Source: Allomyces macrogynus ATCC 38327 (Eukaryota > Blastocladiomycota > Blastocladiomycetes > Blastocladiales > Blastocladiaceae). Taken from it: a DNA stretch of 58,244 nucleotides. The stretch covers positions 23,925-82,168 of the forward strand of contig GG745394.1 of NCBI GenBank assembly GCA_000151295.1, read 5' to 3'. This document shows, piece by piece, positions 12,137-23,684 of the stretch (position 1 is its first letter; each line of letters starts with the position of its first letter). The translations under genes were made by a program, and so were the position numbers. The notes under the pieces were generated by a model, which was not told where the DNA came from, ran no database searches, and worked only from the letters and a program-made list of their open reading frames with translations.

Positions 12137-12355
12137 TGGCTCTTGTCGTGTTTGAGGGGAAGCGATCGTGACGACCGTTATTTGCGAACACGTCCCAAGC
12201 ATCCTCACTCCCACTCTGCCAAATCAGCACAAAACAAGCGGTTTTCATTCCACAAGACGCCTTGCCCGGCCCTATCGAGCCACTCTCCGTCAAAACCAAA
12301 TTTCTCGTCCCGCCCTGTCCCGCTCCACCCACCTCGTCGCGCCCTGTCTCCCTCC

Positions 12356-15300
12356 CTACGCCGTGAACGCGACCCACACTTCGACCTCTTTCGACCCTGC
12401 CACAAACCGCTCCCCCGCGCCCTCTTCCTGCACCATCCACCCGGACGCGAGCCTCACACATCCCGGATCGCGCCACGCGCGCGGCGCGACCCGCACCGCC
12501 GTCCGCCACGGCACGTCCCCACTTCCCTCCCGCGGCGCCGCGGGCACGTACTCGTCGCTCCGATCCGGGAACCGTGCGCGGACAACGACCGCATTGGCCT
12601 TGCTCGACACGTTCACGGCGAGTTCCAGCACGATTTCGAGCGGGAGCAGCGGCGCGGCACGGACCGCATCGTGCGCGGCCACGGCCCGCGCCGGGTGAAT
12701 CACGGCGATACGCACGGCGGCTTTGGTGACGTGCGTAATGTCGGGAAGGTGGAAGGCGCGGGTGGCGGCGACGGCGGCGCGGCGCAGGTCGAGTGGGGTC
12801 GGGATGGCCGTGCTGCTGGTGGCGGCGGAAACGAGGTCGCGGAGGGGAGTGAGGGCGGCAGCGATGTCGATGGCGGTCCCGGTCGAGTTGGCCGCCGTGT
12901 ACAGCGTCGCAACGCGTGCCGCGCGGTCGCGGATTTGCGTGACTGGCCAGAGTTCCCCAGCGGTCGCAGTGGCCGCGTCAAGGTGCAGGTGCAGCAGGTC
13001 GTGCAGGAAAGCGACGTGCGGCGGCGGGTTGGGTTCGGAACTGCTCAAAACAAGATGAATGGTCAGTGCTGGTCATGATCGATGGGCGCGATCGTCACAA
13101 AAAGCGAACCCGAGCTTGTTCGCCTCGACTAATTTGGCCAACGTCGTCTGTTCCGTCACCGAGTTCAGAAACTTGGTCAATGCATCCATCACGACCTGGT
13201 TCGACGCGTCGGCACGTGCCGGGCGGCCACGGACGGGCTCAAAGCACCCCGGGTAGGCACGGTCGAGAAAAGCCGTCATGCGCAGCATGAACTTGGGCAG
13301 GGTGCGCAAGAGCATCGGCCGGGTGCGCGCGGCGTTGTAGNNNNNNNNNNNNNNNNNNNNNNNNNNNNNNNNNNNNNNNNNNNNNNNNNNNNNNNNNNNN
13401 NNNNNNNNNNNNNNNNNNNNNNNNNNNNNNNNNNNNNNNNTTCAGGACGAGGGGCGCCACCTCTACCGGGAGACAAATGGAACAGCGTGATGAGGTGCTG
13501 AAAACGAGCGGGAGGAGGAAATGGGTGGGGCGGAGACGCACGTTGCACTTCGTCGACGCGGAACTCCTTGCGAAGGAAGCGCGGGTCGAGCTTGAGGATC
13601 ATGTGAGCGTCTTGTGCTGCAAGTCGAAGTCAAGTCAGCAACTGGACGGCCTGTAATGATGGACAAAACCCGAGCAAGCGTACCTACGAGATCGCCATTC
13701 ACAACCGCGACATCCTTGAACGCGCGCATCAGCTCTTGGATGTCCTCCGGCACATCGTTCAAGTTCTGCCGCAGCTTCCCAATCACGACTTTGAGCGCCT
13801 CGCACGAGTCGTACCGCACGGTCCCCAAAAACTGGTAGAGCCGGTGCCGGATCACGGGAGTCGGGTCATGGAACAAGTCGCTGAAATCTTCAATGTCGGT
13901 GCGGGAGAGCATAATCGGCGCCGTCGAGCTCATGGTCGTCAAGACGTCGATGGCGCGGTTGCGAATGTCCTGCACTTCGTCGTTCGACATGTCGACGAGA
14001 AAGTCGACGGCCTCGGCCGCGAATTCGCGGTGCTGCGCGCCGAGTTTGGCGATTGCGTCTGGCGCAGGGAAGGTGGGTGGGTAGAGTGAGCGCAGCGAGG
14101 AAGAGCACAACAAAACACAAAGCACGCAGCGAAGCGACGTAGACGGACCAAGGGCGGCATGCCGCACTTCCTGAAACTCATCCTCGGTCGCATGTACAAA
14201 CGCGCCCGCGTACCGCTGCCACGAGTCGGCGAGGTGGCTGTCTTGCGCATTGCGTCCGTCGTTGCGCGCAAGCGCCTTTTTGGAGAGCGTCTGCAGGAGC
14301 AGGTCCTTGGGCACGAGCGGGAACTCGCCGAGTTCGAGTGCCGCCTGTAAAGAAGAGCCGCGCCGACATTGAGTCGTGTGATCAATGATACGGAGCAAAA
14401 AGCTGAACTGGTCAAAGCATACCGCGCGGCGAATGTCTACCGACGTGTCGTTGATGACACGGTCGCAAATCCGGCAAAACGCGTCGGCAACCAACGGTTT
14501 CGGCTGGTTTGCTGGTCCCGTGGAGCGCGACGGCGGGTCGAGCGGGCTCGGTTCGCTTGGGTAGGTTTGCGCAAACGCTCTACGTTGGTGCGGTCATAAT
14601 GGCAGCTCAGTGGATTTTGTTAATAATGGTGTCGTTGTTGTGTCGCCCTGACTCCTCGTCCAGAGTGACTGTGCCGGGATATGTGGTGGTAGTAGATGGT
14701 CGATGGGCATGGATAAATACCGCAGGAGGGGGATCGCGGCCTTGCGCACGAGCGCGTCCTTGTCGACGATCGCCGACGCGGCAACGTGCGAGTAGAGCGC
14801 CGCGTCCAAGGTATTGGTTGTGCCGCGCGCCTCGTGCAGACACAAGAGAGCGGTACACGCAGCTTCACGCACACGCGGATTCGCATGGCCTAAGTACTGA
14901 CCGGCGACGTGGTGCCATTGCGCGTGGTGATGGGTGGAGGAGGACAGGGTAGAGTCGGCCAAGGTTGTGAAGAGGGCAAGCAGGACTTGGTCGTCACCAG
15001 CCTGCAGTGTCAAACTCGTGGCGAGCGTCGACGCACAACGGGCACTCGCAGTGCGTGGTGGATTGGGGCCGTCAGAGTTGGCGGTCCCTGCAGCACGCAC
15101 GGCAGTGGCCACCTCAGCGGTCGAGAGCGATGCCTTTGGCGCCGCAGTTGTCGCACTAGTCGGCTCCGCATCGACCTCGTCGTCGCTCGACATGATGTCA
15201 ATCACGACGGGAGTCTTCGGCTTGGACGGTGGCTCGGTGCGCGCGCGCTTGCCCGGCGGCACGTGCACGCTCGCGGCCGAGGACGGTCGAGAGGATGGTG

Positions 15301-15460
15301 CGGGAGAGGCCGATCCCGACGCACGAGCGCCATTGGTCGGTGCGGCGGCATTGGTGCGTGAGGCTGCCGTGGCCATCGTGGAGATGGCCCACGCATCGTC
15401 GGCGGTGGAGGTGCGCTTGCGCGGGCGCGACGCGTCCGGGCGGCGGGGTGCGCTGTCCAT
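12356..15460 (-). CDS. INTS4: Integrator complex subunit 4 (INTS4), interrupted by a scaffold gap
   Basis: INTS4 is a HEAT-repeat scaffold of the Integrator cleavage module (with INTS9/INTS11), which cleaves nascent RNA at paused polymerase II and processes snRNAs. Start ATG 15460 gives a disordered Ser/Ala-rich N-terminus with VVIDIMSSDDEVD, then HEAT repeats. Family-typical stretches are LVADAFCRICDRVINDTSV, DEFQEVRHAAL and EAVDFLVDMSNDEVQDIRN, then DLFHDPTPVIRHRLYQFLG. The C-terminal beta-rich domain reads PLEIVLELAVNVSSKANAVV and ends KEVEVWVAFTA. Exon 1 is 15460-14721, exon 2 starts at 14555, and several short introns follow. The 100-nt N run at 13341-13440 removes part of the coding region between the HEAT and C-terminal domains. 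The gene shares a 283-base divergent promoter with RTF1. Confidence 0.85.
13341..13440. other. Assembly gap (100 N)
   Basis: One hundred consecutive N bases, the conventional size for a gap of unknown length. It falls inside the INTS4 coding region, so the missing sequence is partly exon. Confidence 0.99.
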
Positions 15461-15743
15461 GGCGGCAAGTGTGCGGGCAGTTGCAGAGCAGTGCCGTCCG
15501 TGGCAGGCAATATTTCGCGATCGTCGATATTCACGTCGACGCCTGCGAAGGTCCTGACGCGACCGGCTTGCCCATCGAGATCCACGTCAGTGGCAGGCCA
15601 CACCACGTCCTTCTCTTCCAAAACGTGCCAACACAAGGCGTCGTCTTTCGTCTCATTGCGCTCCTCCATTTCGCTCGAGCGTTCCTTCCTCACAACGCGC
15701 TCCCCCGCGGCCGCACTCCCCGCAACCGACTCGCACGCTCGAC

Positions 15744-17856
15744 ATGGCCTACCAGTACTCTGACGATGACCCCGCGCTCAACGACGAGATCCTCGCGCTG
15801 GTCAGCGGCGGGCCCACCGCCGCTGTTGGCACCGACGGCAACGTTGTGGGCGCTGAACCACTCTCTTCCTCGTCTTCACCGCTGCCCGCATCACCCGATA
15901 CCAGTGCCCGCCCGAGAAAGCGCAAGCGCGCGCGCGCACCGGCCGGGTAAGCAGCAAGTTCGCTAGCCGGATGGAAGTTCTGCGACGCATGCGCTGACCA
16001 GCAATATCACCAGGAGCGACGACGACGACCGCGCTCGCGGCAGCGACTCGGACGGCTACCGCGACTCGACCTGGTCGGGTGCCGCAGGCCGTTACGACGA
16101 GGCCACGATTGACCAGTGGGCGGCTGACCGCATGGGGGACGATGAGGACCGACGTCGACTCGATGCTTTGCCAGAACTCGAGCGTGAAAAGATTCTCGCG
16201 GAACGCGAGGACCAGGTGCGTTCTTTCACGTCGCACGAGCTCGTGCGAGTGAGAAATGAAGCTGATCACATTCTACATTAGCTTGACCGGCTCAAGGAAA
16301 AGCGGCTGCTGCAGGAAAAACTGCGCGAGTCGCAGCGGCTGTCGTCAGAAAACACGCGCCGCACCGACAAGGCCAAGCTCGAGACCAAGCGCAAGCTCGA
16401 GGCACTCAAGGACAAGCGCGAAGAGAAGCGCAAGTCGGAGGTCCGCGCTTTCCCCCTTTTTCTCTACCTTCGCTGTCGAATTCCACGCCCAACTTATCCA
16501 CCTATACCACCGTCAGAAATCACGCTCGCGCCGCGCCCTCTCCGACGACGACGACTCGGACGGCGAGTACCGCGACCGCAGCGACCGTGGTCATCGTGGT
16601 CGCGCCGCCGCCAGTTCCGACTATGACGACGACGAGTACCGCGACGACGACGACGACCGGTACCGACGCCCCTCGCCCGCGTCACAGTCGTCGCGTCGAC
16701 CCACGACTTCGGACCGCCATCGCCGCGACCTCTCACCGCCATCGCCACCGGCGGCCAAGCGGCGGCACGTGCCCGCGACCGTCACGTATAGCGACCTTCG
16801 CCGGATTCAGCTCACGCGCGACGAGATTGAAAAATGGTGCTATGCATCGTTCTTTGAGGATTTGGCGACCGGTGCGTTTGTCTTGGTGGCATGCGGCTTA
16901 CATCGAGCATGATGCTGACTCTGGCGTCATGGATTAGATACCTTTGTGCGGCTGCGTGTCGGTAACAACAAACAGGGCCAGCCGCAGTATCGTGTCGCGC
17001 AGATCAAGGGTCCGTCGGAACCCACTTGATGGAAGACTCCTTCTCACCCTCATTGCTCACCGAATTTGGCGCCCGGATCTCTCTAGAGATTGTCACGTAC
17101 AAGCGCGTCTACCTGATCCAGCGCGTCAAGACCAACAAGGCCTTTATCCTCAAACACGGCAAGGCCGAGTCCCAGTTCCTCGGTGACGTAGTCTCGAACT
17201 CGCCCTTCACCGAGGTACCTACGCGCACGCGATGGCAGGGCCCAGTCTCCTCCTCACCCGTCGCAACTGACCACTTTCTGCTACCCTCCCCCCCCCCCCC
17301 CCCGGGCGAATTCCACCGGGGGAAAATCACGTGCGAGCACGAAGGCGTCGACCTGCCGACCCAAGATTTCGCTGCCGACAAGGCCGCGGCCCTCGCCAAG
17401 GCCTCGTCGCACGTCTTCTCCGACAAGGAGATTGGCGACATGATCAAGCAAAAGCGCGAGCTCGCTGCGGCGCCACGGAACCTGGCGCTCGAGAAAGCCG
17501 ACCTCTTGCGGCAACGCACCGTGGCACTCTCGGTGGGCAACCACGACGAAGTCGCGCGACTGAACGACCAGCTCGAGTCGATTCAGGCGCTGGCCGATTC
17601 GCAGAACCATGATCTACGACCCGCGCGCGCCGTGCGTGCGGCCGAGGCGAATACGCGGCAAAATTTTGGCCGGTATGGCGCGCGCCAGGAGGTGGTCAGT
17701 TTTAGGACCGCCGCGGCAGCCGCAGGGAACGTGGATATGGCCGCGATTTTGGCGGGGACGTCGGCGGCCGTGGGGGCGGGGGATGACGCAACTGATGCCA
17801 AGGTGTCGATCAAGGATCTGTGGGCGGCCGGGCCGAAACTGGACGTCGAGCTGTGA
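15744..17856 (+). CDS. RTF1: RTF1, Plus3-domain subunit of the PAF1 complex
   Basis: RNA polymerase II elongation factor that tethers PAF1C through SPT5 and stimulates H2B ubiquitylation. Exons: 15744-15946, 16014-16215, 16282-16440, 16517-16871, 16937-17009, 17087-17214, then the terminal exon to TGA 17856. The N-terminus has the acidic SDDD start; then comes a Lys/Glu-rich stretch matching the histone-modification region (LDRLKEKRLLQEKLRE). An Arg/Asp-rich low-complexity linker precedes the Plus3 domain (RIQLTRDEIEKWCYASFFED, TFVRLRVGNN, YRVAQIKG-EIVTYKRVYLI). The C-terminal half has VFSDKEIGDMIKQKREL, as in other RTF1 proteins. The last intron should end just before EFHRGKITCEHE. However, the sequence there is a long C run with no AG (see findings); read straight through, the frame stays open. 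Confidence 0.93.
17287..17303 (+). repeat. Poly-C homopolymer at a splice acceptor
   Basis: About seventeen consecutive C bases run directly into GGGCGAATTC, where the last RTF1 intron should end. Confidence 0.9.
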
Positions 17857-18035
17857 GGGATCGTGGTGCCGGTCGCGTTGCCGCGCGACGTTACGTGATG
17901 GGGATGTTGGAGGATGATGAGGATGGCCAAGGATTGCGTAAAGACGACAGCAAATTGACCACAACAAGGCACTCTGTGTTCTGGCACAAGAAACAATGGC
18001 AACGACACAACACGCTCGAAGCAATCAACCCCCAT

Positions 18036-18880
18036 CTAAACGGTCAGCTCGGTCAGGGCGTTGACAGCGTCCCCCTTGTTCTTGCGCAGCGCCTCAATCG
18101 CCTTTTCCCGCGACACGTTGCCCTGGTTCATGACGAGCTCGATATCGGCCGCATTAAACTCGGTCTCGTCCGCGGCAGACTCCGGGACGGCCTCGGGCGC
18201 CTCCTCGTCGTGAGCATGGCCGTGGTTGCAGTTTTCGTCGTGCACGTGGCCGGCATGCCCGCCCGCGGCGGCCTGACGCAGCATCTGCGCGTGCTGCTGG
18301 CGCGCCATGCGCTCGGCCATCATGGCCTGCGGCGAGAGGTTGCCGTTGCCCATGGTTGCGACGCCGTGCACGATGTAGACGTCGGCGTTGGCCGACTTGT
18401 AGACCTCGGGCTCGGCAATGATGATGAGCTCCTATGAGATCGTTTCAGAGAGTGGATCAGGGCGTGGATCAGCCTCGGGACTCGTCGGTCGGCTCGATTC
18501 GGTCGGTCGATCACTGAGCGCGACGCGTCGGAATCTCGCCGTCTGCTGCTCCGCGCGTGCTCGTGCCGATCCTTCACTCCAACGCAAGCCAAACGTACGT
18601 TGCGCGGGCGCTTGAACACGACGCGCGTGATGCCGTCGACCGGCACGAGGCCGAGCCCCTCAAAGACCTTGCGCGCCTTGCGCTCGCCGCGCGTCTTGTC
18701 GAGCGCGCGTGCCTGCTCGCGCACGAGCTCGGTCGCGCGCTTGATGGTGGCCTCGTCAATGTGCGTGGTCTCGCCAATGGCCTCGGTCACGCGCGTTTCG
18801 GTCTCGGGCACGTCCTCGACGGTCGCGTCGGCGGCCGGGGCGGCGGCGGCGGCGGGCTGCTGCTGCTTGTTCTTGGGCAT
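18036..18880 (-). CDS. Nascent polypeptide-associated complex subunit alpha
   Basis: Ribosome-bound chaperone that shields emerging chains and prevents mistargeting to the ER. Two exons, 18880-18599 and 18431-18036, join at RPRN-ELIIIAEPEVYKS across a 167-nt intron with GTACGT donor; the product is about 225 residues. The NAC domain runs from KVFEGLGLVPVDGITRV through SANADVYIVHG. The C-terminal UBA domain, specific to the alpha subunit, is ADIELVMNQGNVSREKAIEA. Between them is a linker with a His/Cys-rich segment (HVHDENCNHGHAHDEE) not usual in the family. The N-terminus is Ala/Gln-rich and acidic as in other eukaryotes. The gene is convergent with RTF1 and divergent from the next gene. Confidence 0.95.
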
Positions 18881-19282
18881 GGTGGCGGGGGGGTGCGGCG
18901 GTGGATCGACGACGGCGAGCGTGCGGGGTGTGAGCGGGATCAGGTCACGAACGGGCGCGTGTGGTCGTGCTCGTCCGACCGACCGACGACACGCGACCGA
19001 AGCAGCTCGGCGCCAGCAAGGCGAATCGCGTGTGGGCGCGTGACCGATCTGCCACGTCTGTCGCGGTGCACAGTGGCACGCGCGTCCACGTCATGCGAGA
19101 GCTCGGCTGCTTGCTGCCGGCGCTGATCACCAGATCGCCAGAACCGCTGCCATAATTCACCTCCAACTTCGGCCAGCAGCCGCAACGACAACAGCACTGC
19201 GACCGTCGGCAACGATCACCAACCCGACAACAATCCAGCACGACGCACGACCAACAGCAGTAACAGCATCAGAAAGAACCCC

Positions 19283-20140
19283 ATGTCCAGCAGCAACTCC
19301 GACCCGCCACCGGCCATGTCGCAGCAGCGCCAACTCGCCACAACCGCCGCATCCAACACTTACACCGATGTCGTCAAGAACTCGGCGCGCACGGGCCTCG
19401 TCGGTGCCGTCGTGGGCGCTGCGGTCGGATCGGCACGCCGTCTGCCCGTCGCGCCCACCGCCGCCAACATGTGCTTCATGTGGGGTGCCGTGAGCTTTGC
19501 GTTTTTCGGTTGGTACTCGACTGCACCAACGCGAACGGAACCCATCCCTGCGCGAACCGCTGATCCTGGTCGTATCATAGCTGCACGAAAGGAAATCGCC
19601 GCGCACTTCGCGACCCTCGACGCCAACCAACCGCGCAAACCTGTCGTCCTCAATCGGCACCACCTGCTCGCGTCGACCGCCGCCGGGCTCGCGACCGGTG
19701 CCGTGACAACAGCGCTCGTGCATGGCCCGCGTACCGCGATCCCGGCTTCTCTCATCGCCGGCTTGCTCGCTGGGACCGGGCAACTCGTTGTGACGTGGGG
19801 TCGACACGCGCGGCAGGACGCGCTCCTATGGCGCGCGAAACAGCAGGGGCTCGTCGTGACCGACGAGGGCGTGCGTGCTCCCGACGTACCGGAGCCGAGG
19901 GCGCCGGGGTTGTGGGAGAGTGTGTCGGCGCAAGTGCACGACGTGCTCGTGCACACGACGTGGTTGCCCGTGCGCGCCTTGTCGGACGAGGCCTACTTGG
20001 AGTCGCTGCGGGACCAGCTTGCCGCGCAGGACGAGAGCATCGCGAAATACGACCGCGTGCTCAAGCGGTTGCAGGCGAGGATGCAGGAGTTGCACGCGAA
20101 TGGCGAGGCCGACGAGTCGAGTGTACCAGCAGATCAATAG
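19283..20140 (+). CDS. Hypothetical membrane protein with two glycine-rich helical hairpins
   Basis: Single open frame of 285 residues from ATG 19283. Two hydrophobic Gly/Ala-rich segments are visible near residues 37-75 (GLVGAVVGAAVGSARRLP and MCFMWGAVSFAFFGWY), and two more near 130-170 (STAAGLATGAVTTAL and IPASLIAGLLAGTGQLVV). The C-terminus is a charged coiled coil (ESIAKYDRVLKRLQARMQEL). The GxxxG-like helices and basic loops recall Tim17/22/23-type or other mitochondrial inner-membrane proteins, but I cannot assign a family. A possible GT..AG pair (GTACTC...CATAG, 68 nt) lies inside the frame but would break it, so I treat the gene as intronless. Confidence 0.6.
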   Translation: MSSSNSDPPPAMSQQRQLATTAASNTYTDVVKNSARTGLVGAVVGAAVGSARRLPVAPTAANMCFMWGAVSFAFFGWYSTAPTRTEPIPARTADPGRIIAARKEIAAHFATLDANQPRKPVVLNRHHLLASTAAGLATGAVTTALVHGPRTAIPASLIAGLLAGTGQLVVTWGRHARQDALLWRAKQQGLVVTDEGVRAPDVPEPRAPGLWESVSAQVHDVLVHTTWLPVRALSDEAYLESLRDQLAAQDESIAKYDRVLKRLQARMQELHANGEADESSVPADQ

Positions 20141-20293
20141 AGACGGTCTTTGTTGCTCTCCACCATGATGTGCCCCTCCGTCCTATGTCGCGCATCCAAC
20201 ATCACTTTTTTCGAAACCGATACTCCCCAACCACGCTCCCCTGTCTCCCAACTTGATCGCGCTCCCCGCTCCCAACTCGCTCGCGCTCCCGAT

Positions 20294-22823
20294 CTACCCC
20301 ACCTGCCCAACCTCCATTTCCTCCCACACCTCCATCGCCTCGCGAATCGCGCGCCCAATCAGGTACGCCACGGGGAGCGGGAACGCGTTCCCAACCTGCT
20401 TGTACTGTGCTGTGACCGACCCGGCCAAACGGAACCTATCTGCATATCCCTGCGCTCGCGCGACCTCGCGTACCGTCGCGATCCGGTTCTCCGTCGGGTG
20501 CAGGACCGTGCCAGACTTGGCGCGCGGCCCGTACGTCGCCAAGACCGTCGGCACAAACGCAGTTGAATTTATGCGGCCGAAAACAACTGGCGCGCCAATG
20601 TTGTCAAGCCGCGGCCGCCCAGAATTCATTGGCACCATGTCCGCGTTCTTCGCATCCTCTTTCACATCGTTGGGCAGGTTCGCCCACACACGCGTCAGCG
20701 ATGATCCCGGCGGGATGTGCGCAACTACCACGGCCTGCGCAGGCGTCAATTCCTTACCAGCCGTGTTCTGCGTGTCGAGCGGGATCGGGCGATTGAAGAC
20801 GGCGGCACCCGAGGTTGGCGTTGTACGCGGCGCATAGGTCGCGTCAAGCGCAAGCGCAACGTTGACGTGCGACGCATGCATGCGCTGGTGCAGCGACAAG
20901 ACTTGCGCAGAAGGGGGCGGGCAGTGCGTTGGTTCTGGAAACTGCGGCGCAACAGGACCTATTCAATTTTGGGGGAGGGGAGGGTCAGTTGAACCATGGC
21001 AGCGCGCACAAAACACTGGCCAGATACGTACCGCGACTCGCAATCAGGACCAGCCGCTGCCGCAGCTGCGGGATGCCATAGTGCGCAGCCGACATGACCT
21101 TGAACTGGACCGAGTACCCCATTGCCATGAAGAGCAGGATGACGGCTGCGAACTCGGGCTCGGTGCTGAGCTTGGGCACGTTTTCGAGCACGACATAGGC
21201 GGGCCGGATCACATCGACGAGCGACACGAACACAAAGAGCTCGAGCATTCTTTCCTTGTTCTCGAGCCGCCGCTGGTTCGCCGTGCTGTATGGCTGGCAT
21301 GGCGGACCGCCCACGATCACGTCGTACGCGTGCGGCGTCGCCTTCTGGTGAGTGGGTGGGTGAGCGAGTATGTGAGCGGGTGGAGAAGCATCATCGACGA
21401 GAAAAGAGCACGCACCTTGGCCAGGAACGCCGACACTGTCGCGCCAAACACTTTTGACGACCGCGGCTTGTTCAAGAGGAGCGTCTCGAGCGCGTCCGGG
21501 TCGGTCTCCACGAAATCTGTCGTCGTGCTGCTGCCAATGCCCAGCGCAACGCCCAGCCCTATTTGGGCGTTGCCAGCGTAGGCATCAAGCACACACACGG
21601 TGCGGTGCTGGTTGGGTAGCAGAATGTCGGCATCAAACTAAGGTACACACATAAACGGCGAAATGAGGTCAAACTCAATGGTGGAGGCGATTCGGTGTGC
21701 AGGAAATGCACGTACCACACACGACTCAACGTCAGCATACGGGCACTCGGCCGTGTCCTCGCGCGCGAAGTACTTCTTGAACGGCATCGTGCAAAAAACC
21801 CCAATCGGCAACTCGGGGGGCACACCCATGTTGTTCCCATTGCCAGCGCGCATGGGCCGCAGCTTGACAAGGCCTTGGCCGATTTCGGACACGACATAAA
21901 ACGCGTCAGGGTTGGCCTTGAGTGTGGTCGTGCGGTCAATCTGAACAAGAATGTGACACACATGGCCAAGCAAAATTGATCAGAAAATTGCAACAGCGCC
22001 ATCATTTCCCAGCAAAAAGAGCAGAAACTGGGGATACCTTGCCGTCCGGTTTGTAGGCGTAGAGAAGCGTGCCCTTCTTCACAAAAGTCCCATCGGCCAT
22101 GACAAGCACCTTGCCCAATGCCAGCTCTTTTGGCAGCTTGTTCGGCGACTCGGCGCGATCCGTGCACCCGTTGAACTCATGCGTCGGGTTCAGCGAGAAC
22201 CGCTGCGCTTGGTGGTCGTGGTGCGCGATTTGCGGCCCTGCAGTAGAATCGTGCTAGGGTGAGCCCATACCCACCAAATACACCAATCAAATCCACTACT
22301 CCACACCATGCTTGACCGACACGAGACGGCGCATAATTAACTCGAGTCCCCACGGCTTGTCGCAATCACACACACCCGAGTTGGACACACAGAAGAGCAC
22401 GCCAGCGGCAGCACACGTGGCCAGATCCTGCAAGCCAAACGACTTGTTTTCGCCCATCATCGCATCCTGCCATCGCCACAGCCAACACCCATAGACTTTC
22501 TGTTGCTCCACATCAATGCGCGACACAACAATAAAGCCAGTTTTACGCTCAGTCTTGCGCCATTCGGTCTTATCCCCAAACCACACCTCAACGATATCGC
22601 CAAGGCTGATCTCTGTGACCGACATGACCTTTGCGCCAACCCAGTGATATTCTGGGTTGGCAGGCACATCAACGTCCATGGCGTCGGCGGCGGGCGGCGC
22701 AAATAGCAAGTTTCCAGAGTGCGTGTCACGGTCCTCAGGAATCAGCTTGAGGTGCTCGTACACGCGCAGGCGGGCCGGCAAAAGCGCCCACACGTTGCGG
22801 GTAATGTTGATGCTCGGCGCCAT
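20294..22823 (-). CDS. DNA (cytosine-5)-methyltransferase with BAH-like N-terminus
   Basis: Nuclear enzyme that transfers a methyl group from S-adenosylmethionine to cytosine C5. Six exons (22823-22307, 22237-22038, 21940-21716, 21637-21416, 21344-21032, 20958-20294) total 714 codons in frame. The N-terminal third resembles BAH modules (DIVEVWFGDKTEWRKTERK, FIVVSRI, YGCWLW; then VLVMADGTFVKKGTLLY, DAFYVVSEI). Catalytic motifs in order: I VLDAYAGN; IV PPCQPYS with the active-site Cys near residue 403; VI LENV; VIII QLRQRLVLIAS; IX TVLHPTENRIATVREVARAQG; X QVGNAFPLPVAYLIG. At about 713 residues it lacks the RFTS and CXXC domains of DNMT1, and the arrangement is nearer to fungal DIM-2. All key residues are present, so it should be active. 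Confidence 0.92.
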
Positions 22824-23055
22824 GGTGGTGGGAATGCGCGTGGTGGTGGTTGGTCCAAGTGTGGGTAAAAGTTGGTAATTTCGGGGCCGTTGCTGATGGG
22901 TTGAGATGAAGTGACCCCAATCACTGTGCTCCCGACCATGGTTTGAGAGCGGTTTGGGCAGTCAAGCCATTAAACCAGAGTCAGCTCCAGTACAAATTGT
23001 TCCCAAAAGACTCTGCCATCGCGGTGCGCGCACCATCCCCCTCCTGCGGGCATCT

Positions 23056-23490
23056 TCAGTGCACCTCGAGCCGCTGCCTCTCTCTCTCGCCGACAACCAA
23101 CTCGAATTGTCCGCTGTCCGTGTCATCCAAGTCGCGCGACTCTCTTATGTTACGCTGCTGTCCCAGAGACGACGCGACCGCGTGCTGGCCGTCTGCTGAC
23201 ATTTGGCTTCATGCACACTCGATAGCACATGGAACGCGGCATGCCCGTGCTCAGCAACGCCAACAAGACCGCACACCGCCATCATCTCATTGACGCGCCG
23301 TAGGTACGGCTTGCCCAGGATATTCACTGACCAGATTGCGCAACTTTCCTGCCCAGGTCGGTATCTTGCTTGCTTACGTCCGCTACAATCGCCATCGACG
23401 TGATCACGAGCAACCACTCGATAGAGACTGACGCGACCAGGTACGCGTGCCAAGCGGCAGCGCCACGCCCGCCGAGATGCTGCTACTTTC
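23056..23490 (-). CDS. Possible 3' exons of an unrecognised small gene
   Basis: Near 23320-23265 the minus strand reads SVNILGKPYLRRVNEMMAVC. A 74-nt GT..AG interval (GTCTTG to ATGTCAG) joins it in phase to ADGQHAVASSLGQQRN, and the reading continues SRDLDDTDSGQFELVVGERE to a TGA at 23058-23056. Upstream, IEWLLVITSMAIVAD followed by GTAAGC looks like a further exon, but the intron that would follow is only 29 nt. Composition is protein-like; I do not recognise the family and cannot place a start codon. It may be a fragment or a small intact gene. Confidence 0.35.
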
Positions 23491-23684
23491 ACTGCGCGGG
23501 TGCGTGCTTGGGATCTTGGAAGGACTGAGGAGCGTTGGTGCTCGTTTGGATGTGGGATCTACTGCTGCGCGACTCGTGAATGACAATAAAATCCAAGTCT
23601 TTGAATGGATCCATTCTCGATTTTCGTCAGGTTTCGCAATCGACCGGGATGCCTGCAGGATGCTCGCTTGCCCAGCAGTGCTGC

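Larger units (their letters stand above)
10695..12355. other. Gene-poor interval with decayed fragments
   Basis: This convergent spacer lies between MMS19 and Integrator subunit 4. It holds the coiled-coil remnant listed at 11148-11312 (minus) and a possible small ORF at 11879-12136 (plus). Bases 10985-11030 and 11900-11945 of the plus strand resemble each other loosely (both contain a GACGAG...TTTC.GGTGGA.AAG core), which hints at an old local duplication. Nothing else is recognisable. Confidence 0.5.
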
